Source: Cryobacterium arcticum
GTDB lineage: Bacteria > Actinomycetota > Actinomycetes > Actinomycetales > Microbacteriaceae
Assembly (NCBI RefSeq): GCF_001679725.1
Contig: NZ_CP016282.1
Coordinates: forward strand, 3,596,001-3,660,000
Length of the DNA: 64,000 nucleotides
Reading direction: 5' to 3'
Shown here: positions 18,537-26,692 of the stretch, in pieces
Layout: each line of letters begins with the position of its first letter
Position numbering within the stretch: the first letter of the stretch is position 1
The notes under the pieces: model-generated
What the model was told of the DNA's origin: nothing
Databases searched by the model: none
Seen by the model: the letters and a program-made list of their open reading frames with translations, nothing else
Position numbers and translations under genes: made by a program

Positions 18537-18830
18537 ATGGGCCGGTTCGTCTACAACTCGACGCTCAACATCCTGCTGGACGATGAGGAGCTCGGCCACC
18601 TGCAGGCCGTCATCGGCGCCAAGTTTCGCCTCCAGCAGTCGTTCTATTTCTCCTGGACCCGGCCGGCCAACACCGGCGAGTACCGCTCCACGATCTGGCT
18701 CACGCCGCACATCCCCCTGCAGTTCCACTACCGGCGGGCGCTCAGCGCCGCCCTGGACCGGGACCGGATCAACGACATGTACGCCCAGGCGAACAGCCCG
18801 GGTGGCCTGTTGCTGGTCATCGACCCCTGA
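18537..18830 (+). CDS. Small conserved protein, DUF7882-like
   Basis: A 97-residue protein MGRFVYNST...HLQAVIGAKFRLQQSFYFSW...ANSPGGLLLVIDP. The opening MGRFVY, the mid-protein F-x-F/Y-x-W and the ending NSPxGL match the small DUF7882 family that I recall from Microbacteriaceae. No function is known. The ribosome-binding site is weak. The 249 bp upstream hold a repeated CTGCTCGGTA (about 18360 and 18420) but no recognisable gene. Confidence 0.6.
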   Translation: MGRFVYNSTLNILLDDEELGHLQAVIGAKFRLQQSFYFSWTRPANTGEYRSTIWLTPHIPLQFHYRRALSAALDRDRINDMYAQANSPGGLLLVIDP

Positions 18831-18855
18831 CACCTGGCGCCGGCCGGCACCACCA

Positions 18856-19320
18856 TCAGTGGTGATCGATCAGCGCCGCACCCAACTCGCTGCGGAAATA
18901 CAGCATGCTGTGGCCATAGCGGGTGGACGTGACCAGTCCCCCGTCGCGCAACGCGCGCAGATGCTGGTTGACGGCGGATGCCGACACCCCGAACCGCAGG
19001 CCGAGCTCGGTGGATGACGCCGGTTCGGCCAGTGCCAGGAGCAGGGCCGTGCGGGTTCGACCGAGGAGCGCCGAGACCGCGGCCACGGTGACGGGATTCT
19101 CCGTCTGCCACATCACGCCCTGACCGCGTGCGGAGTAGAGGATCAACGGCGGCTCGTCGAGCTCCGACGGTACCGACGCGCGGTTGGCGAACATGGTGGG
19201 CACGAGCGTGAGCCCTCGCCCCTCAGCGGCGACAACCCTCGTGGTCATCGCCCGCCGCCATGCCAACGCTGAGACCCTTGATCTTTCGGTGGCCCTAAAA
19301 AAGACGTAGGGTTTAGGCAT
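18856..19320 (-). pseudogene. C-terminal remnant of an ArsR-type winged-helix regulator
   Basis: The readable protein (154 residues, or ~130 from ATG 19248) matches only the C-terminal third of a ~320-residue ArsR-like family: GRGLTLVPTMF, LILYSARGQGVMW, then the wHTH LLGRTRTALLLALAEPASST and SASAVNQHLRALRDGGLV. The N-terminal domain is missing, because the upstream DNA on this strand is the mntH gene. A short functional regulator cannot be excluded, but a decayed, 5'-truncated gene is more likely. Confidence 0.5.
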
Positions 19321-19328
19321 GCCTCAAA
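19307..19328 (+). promoter_or_regulatory. Leaderless mntH promoter with DtxR/MntR-type operator over the start codon
   Basis: TAGGGT (19307-19312) lies exactly six bases before the mntH ATG. TTTAGGCATGCCTCAAA (19312-19328) is a near-perfect palindrome resembling half-sites of DtxR/IdeR boxes (TTAGGnnAGnCT) and covers the transcription start and the ATG. CCTAAA at 19294-19299 forms a further half-site with TTTAGG. The regulator is probably the DtxR-family protein encoded just downstream of mntH. Confidence 0.6.
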
Positions 19329-20599
19329 CTGACAGGTCCGCTTCCGCCGTCGCAGCCCCTGCCCCGCTGCCCGCCGTGCGCGGCGTCGGATCCACCCGGC
19401 TGCTCTGGCTGCTCGGCCCTGCCCTGGTCGCGGGGGTCGCCTACCTCGACCCGGGCAATGTGGCCAGCAATATGACCGCCGGCGCCCGCTACGGCTACCT
19501 GCTCGTGTGGGTGGTCGTGGCCGGAAACCTGATGGCCTGGCTGATCCAGTACCTCTCCGCCAAGCTCGGCATCGTCACCGGAACGAGCCTGCCGGAGGTG
19601 CTCGGTTTGCGGCTGCGCCGGCCCGCGGCCCGGCGGCTGTACTGGGTGCAGGCCGAGCTCGTGGCCATGGCCACCGACCTGGCCGAGATCATCGGCGGGG
19701 CCGTGGCACTGAACCTGCTCTTCGGGCTGCCGCTGCTGGCCGGCGGTGTGATCACCGGCGTGATCTCGATGATCGTGCTGACCGTGCAGACCCGGCGGGG
19801 CCCGCGCGTCTTCGAACGGGTGATCGTGGCGCTGCTGCTGATCATCACGGTGGGGTTCACGGCCGGCGTCTTCTTTTCACCGCCGGATGCCGGCGGTGTC
19901 GTCGCCGGGCTCGTTCCGCGCTTCGAGGGCACCGACTCGGTGCTGCTCGCGGCGTCGATCCTGGGCGCCACGATCATGCCGCACGCGATCTACGCGCATT
20001 CGGCGCTCACCCGGGACAGGTTCCCGATGCAGGAGGGCCCGGCTGCGACCCGACGGCTGCTCTGGGCGACCAAGTGGGATGTCTCGATCGCGATGCTCAT
20101 CGCCGGCACCGTGAACCTCGCCATCCTGCTGCTCGCCGCCTCGGCCCTGCAGGGCGTGCCGGGCACCGACTCTCTCGAGGGCGCCTACCTGGCCCTGCAG
20201 AGCGGTCTGGGCCCGGTCGTCGCAACGGTGTTCGCCGTGGGCCTGCTGGCCTCCGGGCTGGCCTCCACCTCGGTTGGCGCGTACGCCGGCGCCGAGATCA
20301 TGCACGGCCTGCTCAAGGTGCGGGTACCGCTGCTGCTGCGCCGCGTGGTCACCCTGATCCCGGCCCTGCTGATCCTCGGCGTGGGCTTCGACCCCACCCA
20401 GGCCCTCGTGCTCAGCCAGGTGGTGCTGTCGTTCGGCATCCCGTTCGCCCTGATCCCGCTGGTCTGGCTCACGGCGCAGCGGGGCCTGCTCGGCGACTTC
20501 ACCAACCGCTGGTTCACCACGGCCGCAGGGGCCGTGGCTGCCGTGCTGCTTGTCGCACTCAACGCCGTGCTCCTGGTGCTGGTCTTCAGCGCCGGGTAA
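19319..20599 (+). CDS. mntH: Nramp-family divalent metal (Mn2+) transporter
   Basis: A 426-residue Nramp protein with about eleven membrane segments. The metal-coordinating residues are visible: DPGN at residues 44-47 in TM1 and MPH at 220-222 in TM6, plus the TM3 stretch AELVAMATDLAEIIGGAVAL. It imports Mn2+ (possibly Fe2+) with protons. It is followed 26 bp downstream by a DtxR-family regulator gene. The mRNA is predicted to be leaderless with the operator over the start codon. Confidence 0.93.
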   Translation: MPQTDRSASAVAAPAPLPAVRGVGSTRLLWLLGPALVAGVAYLDPGNVASNMTAGARYGYLLVWVVVAGNLMAWLIQYLSAKLGIVTGTSLPEVLGLRLRRPAARRLYWVQAELVAMATDLAEIIGGAVALNLLFGLPLLAGGVITGVISMIVLTVQTRRGPRVFERVIVALLLIITVGFTAGVFFSPPDAGGVVAGLVPRFEGTDSVLLAASILGATIMPHAIYAHSALTRDRFPMQEGPAATRRLLWATKWDVSIAMLIAGTVNLAILLLAASALQGVPGTDSLEGAYLALQSGLGPVVATVFAVGLLASGLASTSVGAYAGAEIMHGLLKVRVPLLLRRVVTLIPALLILGVGFDPTQALVLSQVVLSFGIPFALIPLVWLTAQRGLLGDFTNRWFTTAAGAVAAVLLVALNAVLLVLVFSAG

Positions 20600-20625
20600 G
20601 ACCGGGCCGATACCCTGAAGGCGCC

Positions 20626-21270
20626 ATGAAACCCCCCACTGCAGCCGCCGAGGACTACCTCAAGACCATCTACGCCCACACCGAGTGGCAGGCGGAGCCG
20701 ATCACGCCCAAGGCCCTGGCCACCCGGCTGGGCATCGCGCCGTCGTCGGTGACCGAGATGGTCAAGAAACTGGCCGCGGACGGCCTGATCTCCCATGTGC
20801 CCTACGGACCGCTCACTCTCACCCCGGCCGGCCGGTTGCAGGCGACCGCGGTGGTGCGCCGGCACCGCCTGATCGAAACCTGGCTGGTGCGGGAGCTCGG
20901 CTACACCTGGGACGAGGTGCACGACGAGGCCGAGGTGCTCGAGCACGCCATCTCCGACCGTCTCCTCGAGGCCATCGACACCCACCTGGGCCACCCCACG
21001 GCCGACCCGCACGGGGACCTCATCCCCGCCGCGGACGGTTCGACGACCCCGGTGCCCGCGGTCGTTCTCGCTGAGGCCGCACCCGGCCACTCCGGAACCG
21101 TGCTGCGGGTCAGCGATCGCGATCCGGCCATCCTGCGCGCCCTGGCGGATGCCGGCATCGTGCCGGGCAGCCTGCTGCACGTCGTCGATGCGGCCACCGT
21201 GCGGCTGCCCGCCGGCGGGCTGCATCCTCTCGCCCCCGACGCGGCCGGAGCCATCTGGCTCACCAGCTGA
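20626..21270 (+). CDS. DtxR-family metal-dependent regulator (MntR-like)
   Basis: A 214-residue protein with the three DtxR domains: an N-terminal wHTH (AEDYLKTIYAHTEW, then KALATRLGIAPSSVTEMVKK), the metal-binding/dimerisation domain (RRHRLIETWLVRELGYTWDE, EVLEHAISDRLLEAI), and a C-terminal FeoA/SH3-like domain (~residues 145-214). Linked to mntH, it most likely represses mntH when Mn2+ is plentiful. GAAGG lies five bases before the ATG. It could respond to iron instead; context favours manganese. Confidence 0.88.
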   Translation: MKPPTAAAEDYLKTIYAHTEWQAEPITPKALATRLGIAPSSVTEMVKKLAADGLISHVPYGPLTLTPAGRLQATAVVRRHRLIETWLVRELGYTWDEVHDEAEVLEHAISDRLLEAIDTHLGHPTADPHGDLIPAADGSTTPVPAVVLAEAAPGHSGTVLRVSDRDPAILRALADAGIVPGSLLHVVDAATVRLPAGGLHPLAPDAAGAIWLTS

Positions 21271-21394
21271 GCGCCTGCTGGGCGTCCATGCTGAGAGCAC
21301 CCCGCCGAACGCCCTTGGGACCTCGCCCGATAGTCTGAGAGGGCGGCGTCACAGAGACGGCCGACCGCACCTCCCCCACACGAAGGAGCCCGCC

Positions 21395-22195
21395 ATGAGA
21401 ACGCGTGACGAGATCGAATGCTGGCTCACCGACATGGACGGAGTCCTGGTGCACGAGAACCAGGCCCTGCCCGGTGCTGCCGAACTGCTGCAGCAGTGGA
21501 CCGATGCGGGCACTCCGTTCCTGGTGCTCACCAACAACTCCATCTTCACCCCGCGTGACCTGTCTGCGCGGCTGCGCTCCTCCGGCCTCAATGTTCCCGA
21601 GGAACGCATCTGGACCTCGGCGCTGGCCACCGCCGACTTCCTCAAACAGCAGAGCCCCGGCGGCACGGCCTTCGTTATCGGCGAGGTGGGGCTCACCACC
21701 GCGCTGCACGAGGCCGGCTTCATCATGACCGAGACCAACCCGGACTACGTGGTGGTGGGCGAGACCCGCAACTACTCGTTCGAGGCCATCACCAAGGCCA
21801 TCCGCCTGCTGCTCAAGGGCGCCCGGTTCATCGTGACCAACCCGGATGCGACCGGTCCCAGTGCCGAGGGGCCGATGCCGGCCACGGGCGCCATCGCCGC
21901 CCTCATCACGAAGGCCACCGGCATGGAGCCCTACGTGGTGGGCAAGCCCAACCCGATGATGTTCCGCTCGGCGATGAACCGCATCGGCGCACACTCGGAG
22001 AACACCGGCATGATCGGCGACCGGATGGACACCGACATCGTGGCCGGTATCGAGGCCGGGCTGCACACCGTGCTCGTGCTCACCGGCATCAGCGATGACT
22101 CGGAGATCGCCCGCTACCCGTTCCGCCCCGACGAGATCCTCGACGGCGTGCACCAGCTGCTCGCCCGGGAACCCATCGAGTCCGACCAGATCTGA
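21395..22195 (+). CDS. HAD-IIA-family phosphatase (NagD-like)
   Basis: A 266-residue HAD hydrolase. Motif I is LTDMDGVLV (Asp13 nucleophile, Asp15 acid/base), motif II VLTNNS, the Lys motif VGKPNPMMF and motif III MIGDRMDTDI. The C2-type cap between motifs II and III defines subclass IIA (NagD, p-nitrophenyl phosphatase, 4-nitrophenylphosphatase-like). It dephosphorylates a small sugar or nucleotide phosphate of unknown identity. GAAGGAG six bases upstream fixes the ATG at 21395. A strong terminator follows. Confidence 0.92.
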   Translation: MRTRDEIECWLTDMDGVLVHENQALPGAAELLQQWTDAGTPFLVLTNNSIFTPRDLSARLRSSGLNVPEERIWTSALATADFLKQQSPGGTAFVIGEVGLTTALHEAGFIMTETNPDYVVVGETRNYSFEAITKAIRLLLKGARFIVTNPDATGPSAEGPMPATGAIAALITKATGMEPYVVGKPNPMMFRSAMNRIGAHSENTGMIGDRMDTDIVAGIEAGLHTVLVLTGISDDSEIARYPFRPDEILDGVHQLLAREPIESDQI

Positions 22196-22213
22196 GCGCA
22201 CCGCCTCGATACG

Positions 22214-22245
22214 ACTCAAGCCGGGCCCCTGGGCCCGGCTTGAGT
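22214..22245 (+). terminator. Rho-independent terminator after the HAD phosphatase gene
   Basis: ACTCAAGCCGGGCCC - CT - GGGCCCGGCTTGAGT is a perfect 15-bp stem followed by ATTTTG, 18 bp after the stop codon. Confidence 0.9.
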
Positions 22246-22272
22246 ATTTTGTGCGAAAGGTGCGCGGCGGAG

Positions 22273-24270
22273 TCAGGCCGCCGGCGCGAGGCTCGTGGTG
22301 AGCGGCTCGCCCGAGGACCGGCTGGCGAAGCAGTAGAAGTACCGGTCGCCGGCATCCCACTGTTCGGCGGTCACCGGGTAGCTGCCCTGCAGCTGCACGT
22401 CCGAGTACTCTCCGGCGGCGGCGAAGTCGATGGTGCCGGGAGCCGAGCAGAGCACGTTGATCTGCTGCGCGAAGGCCTCTTCGCCCGGGAACGTCGAGCC
22501 GCTCTCGCCCTCCAGGATGCCCCGGTAGACCAGCTGCGCTGTGTGCGGGGTGGCACAGTCAACCACGGTGAATTCTTCGTCCCACGGTGACGTGTAGGGC
22601 TCGAGGCACTCGGAGCCGAACATGGTGTCCCAGGCGTGCACGCCGGCCGCCTGCGGCGCGGTGGGCGGCGGGGTCGGGGTGGGCGTCGGCGTGGGCGTGG
22701 CACTGGCGGGGGCCGACGTCGATGCGGTGGGAGCGGCCACGGGCGTGCCGCCCAGGGCCTGGCCCAGGAAGAAGAGCCCGATGATCACGAGCACGGCGAG
22801 AACGGCGCCGCCGGCCCAGAACAGGGTGCGGGTGGACGGTCGCCGGGGCGGCCCGCCGGCGGCAGCGCGACGATCGGCGCGATCGGCGTCGTGCGGAGCG
22901 GGAACCGAAGCCGCGGCCGTCACGGACGGTGCGGCGGCAGCGGCGAGGACCGACTCGGGCAGGGCCGCGGGCACCGGCGAACGCCGTGTCGACGGGGCGG
23001 CCGTGGCGCCGGGAGCCGCGCGGTGCGAGGGCGCCAGCGGCGCCGCGGTGGGTGCGCCGAAGGGCGGCTGCACGCCGGTGTCGAGCGGGCTCGGCGGCGT
23101 GCGGTGGCGACGCGCCTCCTGCTCTTCATCCGTGGGGACAAGGCGGGACTGGGCGGGCGTGGTCCACCACGGTGCAGGTTCGACGTCGGCGGCACGCCGC
23201 GGTTCCGCGGGGGCCTTGGTGAGAGCCTCCGAGGCCGCGGAGGCGGCGGAGGCCGAAGGAACCGCGGGCACGGGGCGGGCCGGGGTGACACCCAGCGGCG
23301 GGGCCTCGGCCGGAGTCGGCGCGGCCTCGGGAGCTGGCGGGGTCGCGGTCGGTGCGGCGGCAGCCGGTGCCGGCGGGGTGGCGCGCGGGGCGGCAGGCTC
23401 AGGAATCACGGGGGCCGCGGGCACGATGGGGGGAATCGCTGCAGTGGCAGGAACGGGCGCGGCGACCGGGGCCGGTGCGGCGGGCGGAGCGGCTGCGGCA
23501 GGAGCCACAGCAGGAGAAGAAGAAGCGGCAGCAGCAGCGTCGGCGGGCGGAGTGGGGCGCCTCGACGCGGGAACGGCCGGGTCGGGCTCGATCTTGGGCC
23601 TGAGGCCCCAGCGAAAGCCACCGGGAGCAGGCTCGGCGGTCTGGGCCGCGCCGTCTGCGGGCTCATCGTCGAGCTCGGTTTCGGCCAGGGACGCGGCGGC
23701 GCGGTCAGCGGCAGCTTTCTCGGCGGCCGCTCGGTCGGCGGCGGCACTCTCCGCAGCGGCACGGTCAGCGGCAGCGCGGTCAGCGGCGGCACGGTCAGCG
23801 GCAGCGCGGTCAGCGGCGGCGCGGTCAGCGGCAGCCCTATCGGCAGCAGCACGGTCAGCGGCAGCGCGGTCAGCAGCAGCACGGTCAGCGGCAGCCCGAT
23901 CGGCAGCAGCACGGTCCGCAGCCGCTCGATCGGCGGCGGCTCTCTCGGCGGCAGCGCGCTCGGCGCGGGTCACGTACTCGTCGGCAGGAGCCGCGGAGAC
24001 AGCACCAGAAGGCTCGGCGGGCGGAATCGGCAGGGCGACGGTCGGAGCCGAGTCGGGTTGGGCATCCGGTGCAGGGCGGTCAGCAGTGCGGTTAGCGGTC
24101 CGGTCGGCGTCGCGGTCGGCCGTGTCGCCATCCGCGGCCCCACCGGCTTCGCTGTCGGACGCCTCGGAGCCGGCGTCGGAATCATCGGTGCCGTCATCGG
24201 CGCCCAACTGCGCCTCGAGCCAGTCGATGCCGAGGTCGTTCTCGTCGTTTCCGCCCTGCTGATCCGGCAT
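22273..24270 (-). CDS. Repeat-rich single-pass membrane protein with C-terminal septum-formation-like domain
   Basis: A 665-residue protein. Residues 1-100 are acidic; ~103-192 are 18 tandem AxRAA pentapeptides (mostly ADRAA); ~200-500 are Pro/Ala-rich. One membrane segment follows at ~510-535 (FWAGGAVLAVLVIIGLFFLG), then a short TPTPTPTPTP linker and an extracytoplasmic domain with ECLEPYTSPWDEEFTVVDC, ATPHTAQLVYRG and further Cys, typical of the Septum_form/DUF4190-associated family. The acidic/Ala-rich cytoplasmic part is presumably extended or coiled. Its ATG overlaps the pyrE stop (TGATG). No function is established. Confidence 0.8.
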   Translation of the reverse strand: MPDQQGGNDENDLGIDWLEAQLGADDGTDDSDAGSEASDSEAGGAADGDTADRDADRTANRTADRPAPDAQPDSAPTVALPIPPAEPSGAVSAAPADEYVTRAERAAAERAAADRAAADRAAADRAAADRAAADRAAADRAAADRAAADRAAADRAAADRAAADRAAADRAAAESAAADRAAAEKAAADRAAASLAETELDDEPADGAAQTAEPAPGGFRWGLRPKIEPDPAVPASRRPTPPADAAAAASSSPAVAPAAAAPPAAPAPVAAPVPATAAIPPIVPAAPVIPEPAAPRATPPAPAAAAPTATPPAPEAAPTPAEAPPLGVTPARPVPAVPSASAASAASEALTKAPAEPRRAADVEPAPWWTTPAQSRLVPTDEEQEARRHRTPPSPLDTGVQPPFGAPTAAPLAPSHRAAPGATAAPSTRRSPVPAALPESVLAAAAAPSVTAAASVPAPHDADRADRRAAAGGPPRRPSTRTLFWAGGAVLAVLVIIGLFFLGQALGGTPVAAPTASTSAPASATPTPTPTPTPPPTAPQAAGVHAWDTMFGSECLEPYTSPWDEEFTVVDCATPHTAQLVYRGILEGESGSTFPGEEAFAQQINVLCSAPGTIDFAAAGEYSDVQLQGSYPVTAEQWDAGDRYFYCFASRSSGEPLTTSLAPAA
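23694..23964 (-). repeat. 15-bp tandem repeat encoding ADRAA pentapeptides
   Basis: Eighteen 15-bp units code for AxRAA-type pentapeptides (12 identical ADRAA in a row, with AER, AES and AEK variants at the edges). On the plus strand the unit reads like GCGGCACGGTCAGCG. Copy number is likely to vary between strains by slippage without breaking the frame. Confidence 0.85.
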
Positions 24271-24818
24271 CAGCTCAGTCCCAGGTCCTCGAGTCCGATG
24301 GCCGCGTAGTACGGGTAGCCGGCAGCTTCGATGACTTCGCGGGCTCCCGTGCTGCGGTCCACGACCACGGCGACGCCGGCGATGATGGCACCCACCTTGA
24401 GCAGGGCTTCGATGGCTGCGAGAGGCGATCCGCCCGTCGTCGACGTGTCTTCGAGAACGATGACGCGCTTGCCGGCGAGATCGGGGCCCTCGACCTGACG
24501 GCCGCGGCCGTGGTCCTTGGGCTCCTTGCGAACGACGAACGCGTCGTAGGCGAGGCCGCGAGCGGCGCCCTGGTGCAGGATGGCGGTGGCGACGGGGTCA
24601 GCCCCCATGGTCATCCCGCCGACGGCGACGACATCGGGGATGTCCTGGATGAGGTCGAGCATGACCTGGCCGATCAGGGGGGCCACCCGGTGATCCAGGC
24701 TGACCTTGCGGAGGTCCACGTAGTACGTGGCCTTCTTGCCGCTGGTGAGGGTGAAATCACCGTGGAAGACGGCGTCGGCCGAGATGTAGTCGATGAGTTG
24801 CTTGCGGGTATCCATCAC
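24270..24818 (-). CDS. pyrE: Orotate phosphoribosyltransferase
   Basis: A 182-residue PyrE. GKKATYYVDLRKVSLD holds the flexible-loop Lys/Arg region, VGGMTMGADPVATAI follows, and RVIVLEDTSTTGGSPLAAIE is the PRPP-binding motif (E-D-x-x-T-T-G-G-S). It converts orotate and PRPP to OMP in pyrimidine biosynthesis. GTG 24818 sits six bases after TAAAGT (24830-24825), predicting a leaderless mRNA; the next codon is ATG 24815. It is the first gene of a unit with the septum-formation-like gene. Confidence 0.95.
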   Translation of the reverse strand: MMDTRKQLIDYISADAVFHGDFTLTSGKKATYYVDLRKVSLDHRVAPLIGQVMLDLIQDIPDVVAVGGMTMGADPVATAILHQGAARGLAYDAFVVRKEPKDHGRGRQVEGPDLAGKRVIVLEDTSTTGGSPLAAIEALLKVGAIIAGVAVVVDRSTGAREVIEAAGYPYYAAIGLEDLGLS

Positions 24819-24887
24819 AGAGCTACTTTAGGCCAACACCCGCCGTGAGTCCCGCGCACGATGCAGGCGCGCACGGGACCGCACAGT

Positions 24888-25010
24888 CTAGAAGCTGCGA
24901 ACGAGCTTCTTCTCCGGCACGCGGCCGTAGCCATCCTTGTTGACGGCGACAACGGTGCCGACGATGGAGCCAGCGGCCACAAGGGAGATGAGGATCATGA
25001 AAACGAACAC
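24888..25010 (-). CDS. 40-residue single-pass membrane protein
   Basis: A short reading frame from GTG 25010 encodes MFVFMILISLVAAGSIVGTV, then VAVNKDGYGRVPEKKLVRSF. It has one membrane helix (residues ~2-23) and a basic C-terminal tail with DGYGRVP, resembling a type of small actinobacterial membrane protein that carries a 'DGYGxxP' tail. AAAGG lies eight bases upstream of the GTG. It lies alone in the gap between pyrE and the lysR gene. Function unknown. Confidence 0.65.
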   Translation of the reverse strand: MFVFMILISLVAAGSIVGTVVAVNKDGYGRVPEKKLVRSF

Positions 25011-25143
25011 GGTCGTGCCTTTCGAAGGAAGTGGATGGCCGCGTTATTGCGGGCGCGTGCCCGGTAACCGACACCTTTATAAGACCACCAACAACCTTTC
25101 AGCACAATCGCACAGTTCTGCACTGACTATGTAGGCTGGCTAC

Positions 25144-26070
25144 ATGGATGTGCAACGTCTGGAATTGCTCCGAGAACTGGCCGAACGCGGCAGCGTGACG
25201 GCCGTGGCACGGGCCACCCATCGCACGCCGTCGGCGGTCTCGCAGCAGCTGAAAGTGCTCGAACGGGAGGCCGGCCTGCCGCTCACCGAGCGCAGCGGGC
25301 GCGGTCTGGTTCTCACGGACGCCGGTCGTGCTCTGGCCTCCAGCGCCACGGATATCGCGGTAGCCCTCGAACGCGCGACGGCCGTGTGGGACACCTTCCG
25401 CAACGGCGCCACGGGCGACGTCAGCCTGGTCACCTTCCCCACGGCCGGGCAGATGCTGCTGCCGGGCGTGCTGCAGGATCTCGACGCGATCGACGGCCTT
25501 GCCGTGCACTGCACCGACATGGACCCGGAGCTCAGCGACTTTCCCGCACTCACCTCCGACTACGACATCGTGCTCGCGCACAGCATGCGCGGGCAGCTCG
25601 GCTGGGGCGGGCGCGGGCTCACCTCGGTGCCGCTGATGACCGAGCCTCTCGATGTGGGACTGCCGGCCGACCACCGCCTGGCCGGGCGGGCGTCGCTCGG
25701 TGCGAGCGACGTGGTCGGCGAGACCTGGATCGGCGTGCCGGGCGGGTTCCCGTTCGAACGCATCCTGCACGACATCGAGCAGCAGACCGGCGGCCGCGCC
25801 CGGGTGACCCAGCGCTTCGCCGACATGCGCCTGATCGAGTCGTTCATCATGGCCGGCCTCGGCATCGCCCTGGTGCCGCGCTACACCTCGGGCGGCAACC
25901 AGCCCGGCCGCATGGTGCTCAAGCCGTTGCGCGGGCTTGACGCCGAGCGTCAGATCGTGGCGCTGATGCGGCCCGACCGCGCGGAACGGCTGGCCGTGCG
26001 CACCGTCATCGGTGCTCTGCGCAAGCGAGCGGCCCAGGTGCAGGCCGAGCACGCGGCGGCGGCCGGCTAG
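25144..26070 (+). CDS. LysR-family transcriptional regulator
   Basis: A 308-residue LTTR. The N-terminal wHTH includes LLRELAERGSVTAVARATHR and TPSAVSQQLKVLEREAGLPL; residues ~90-300 are the substrate-binding-like effector domain. The target gene is not evident; the divergent 40-residue membrane protein gene is the only neighbour sharing its promoter region. TAGGCT (25132-25137) six bases before the ATG predicts a leaderless mRNA. Confidence 0.92.
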   Translation: MDVQRLELLRELAERGSVTAVARATHRTPSAVSQQLKVLEREAGLPLTERSGRGLVLTDAGRALASSATDIAVALERATAVWDTFRNGATGDVSLVTFPTAGQMLLPGVLQDLDAIDGLAVHCTDMDPELSDFPALTSDYDIVLAHSMRGQLGWGGRGLTSVPLMTEPLDVGLPADHRLAGRASLGASDVVGETWIGVPGGFPFERILHDIEQQTGGRARVTQRFADMRLIESFIMAGLGIALVPRYTSGGNQPGRMVLKPLRGLDAERQIVALMRPDRAERLAVRTVIGALRKRAAQVQAEHAAAAG

Positions 26071-26125
26071 CTCGCTGCACCTTTCCACCCCCGGTTGGCG
26101 CTGACCTGCCGATTAGGCTGGGTGG

Positions 26126-26680
26126 ATGGCTGACATCGAGTGGACCCTGCGTTGGGAAGCCGATCTGTCGGCCGACGACCACGCCGCCCTGGCAATGCTG
26201 TTCGCGCGGTACTTCCCCAGAGACCACGCCACCTTCACCGGCACCCGCAGCTGGATGGGGGCCCGCCCGGAGGCCCGCGTGATCGGCTACGACGGCGACC
26301 GTCCGGTGGCCCACATCGGCTTCGTGCGCCGGATGCTGCGCCTCGAGTCCGGCGGGTCACAGCTCGTCGGCGACGTGGGGCTGGTCGGCGTCGATCCCGA
26401 CTATCAGGGCGAGGGGCTCGGCCGCCGGCTGCTCGCCGAGGCGACCTCGGCCCTCGACGGCCAAGCGTTGCCGTTCGGGTTCCTCACTTGTGCCCCCGAC
26501 CTCGTGCCGTTCTACTCCACCGGCGGCTGGCGGCAAGCCGTAGGGCTGACGACTCGAATGATCGACACCCGGATGCAACCGGAGACATTCACCGGCCCCG
26601 CGATGGTGCTTCCCGTGCGGGCGGCGTTCGCCGACTGGCCGACCGGGCAGACGATCATCCGGGACGGCCTCGAGGTCTGA
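26126..26680 (+). CDS. NodA-like N-acyltransferase (GNAT fold)
   Basis: A 184-residue protein. Beyond the GNAT signature (VGVDPDYQGEGLGRRLL), segments all along its length match what I recall of rhizobial NodA, the enzyme that N-acylates the chitooligosaccharide backbone of Nod factors: IEWTLRWEADL at the N-terminus, TRSWMGARPEARVIGYD, VAHIGFVRRML, and the end FADWPTGQTIIRDGLEV. NodA is ~196 residues, close in length. No nodB- or nodC-like gene is nearby, so the acceptor is probably another amino sugar or amine. TAGGCT six bases before the ATG predicts a leaderless mRNA. Plain acetyltransferase activity remains possible. Confidence 0.7.
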   Translation: MADIEWTLRWEADLSADDHAALAMLFARYFPRDHATFTGTRSWMGARPEARVIGYDGDRPVAHIGFVRRMLRLESGGSQLVGDVGLVGVDPDYQGEGLGRRLLAEATSALDGQALPFGFLTCAPDLVPFYSTGGWRQAVGLTTRMIDTRMQPETFTGPAMVLPVRAAFADWPTGQTIIRDGLEV

Positions 26681-26692
26681 AGCGTCCGGCGC

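Noticed and set aside
22622..24309. Two very long open frames on the plus strand opposite the septum-formation-type gene
   Set aside because: They are by-products of the GC-rich, repetitive minus-strand gene (ADRAA repeats exclude stops in other frames). Their predicted proteins show no family features, whereas the minus-strand protein has a membrane segment and a Cys-containing domain.
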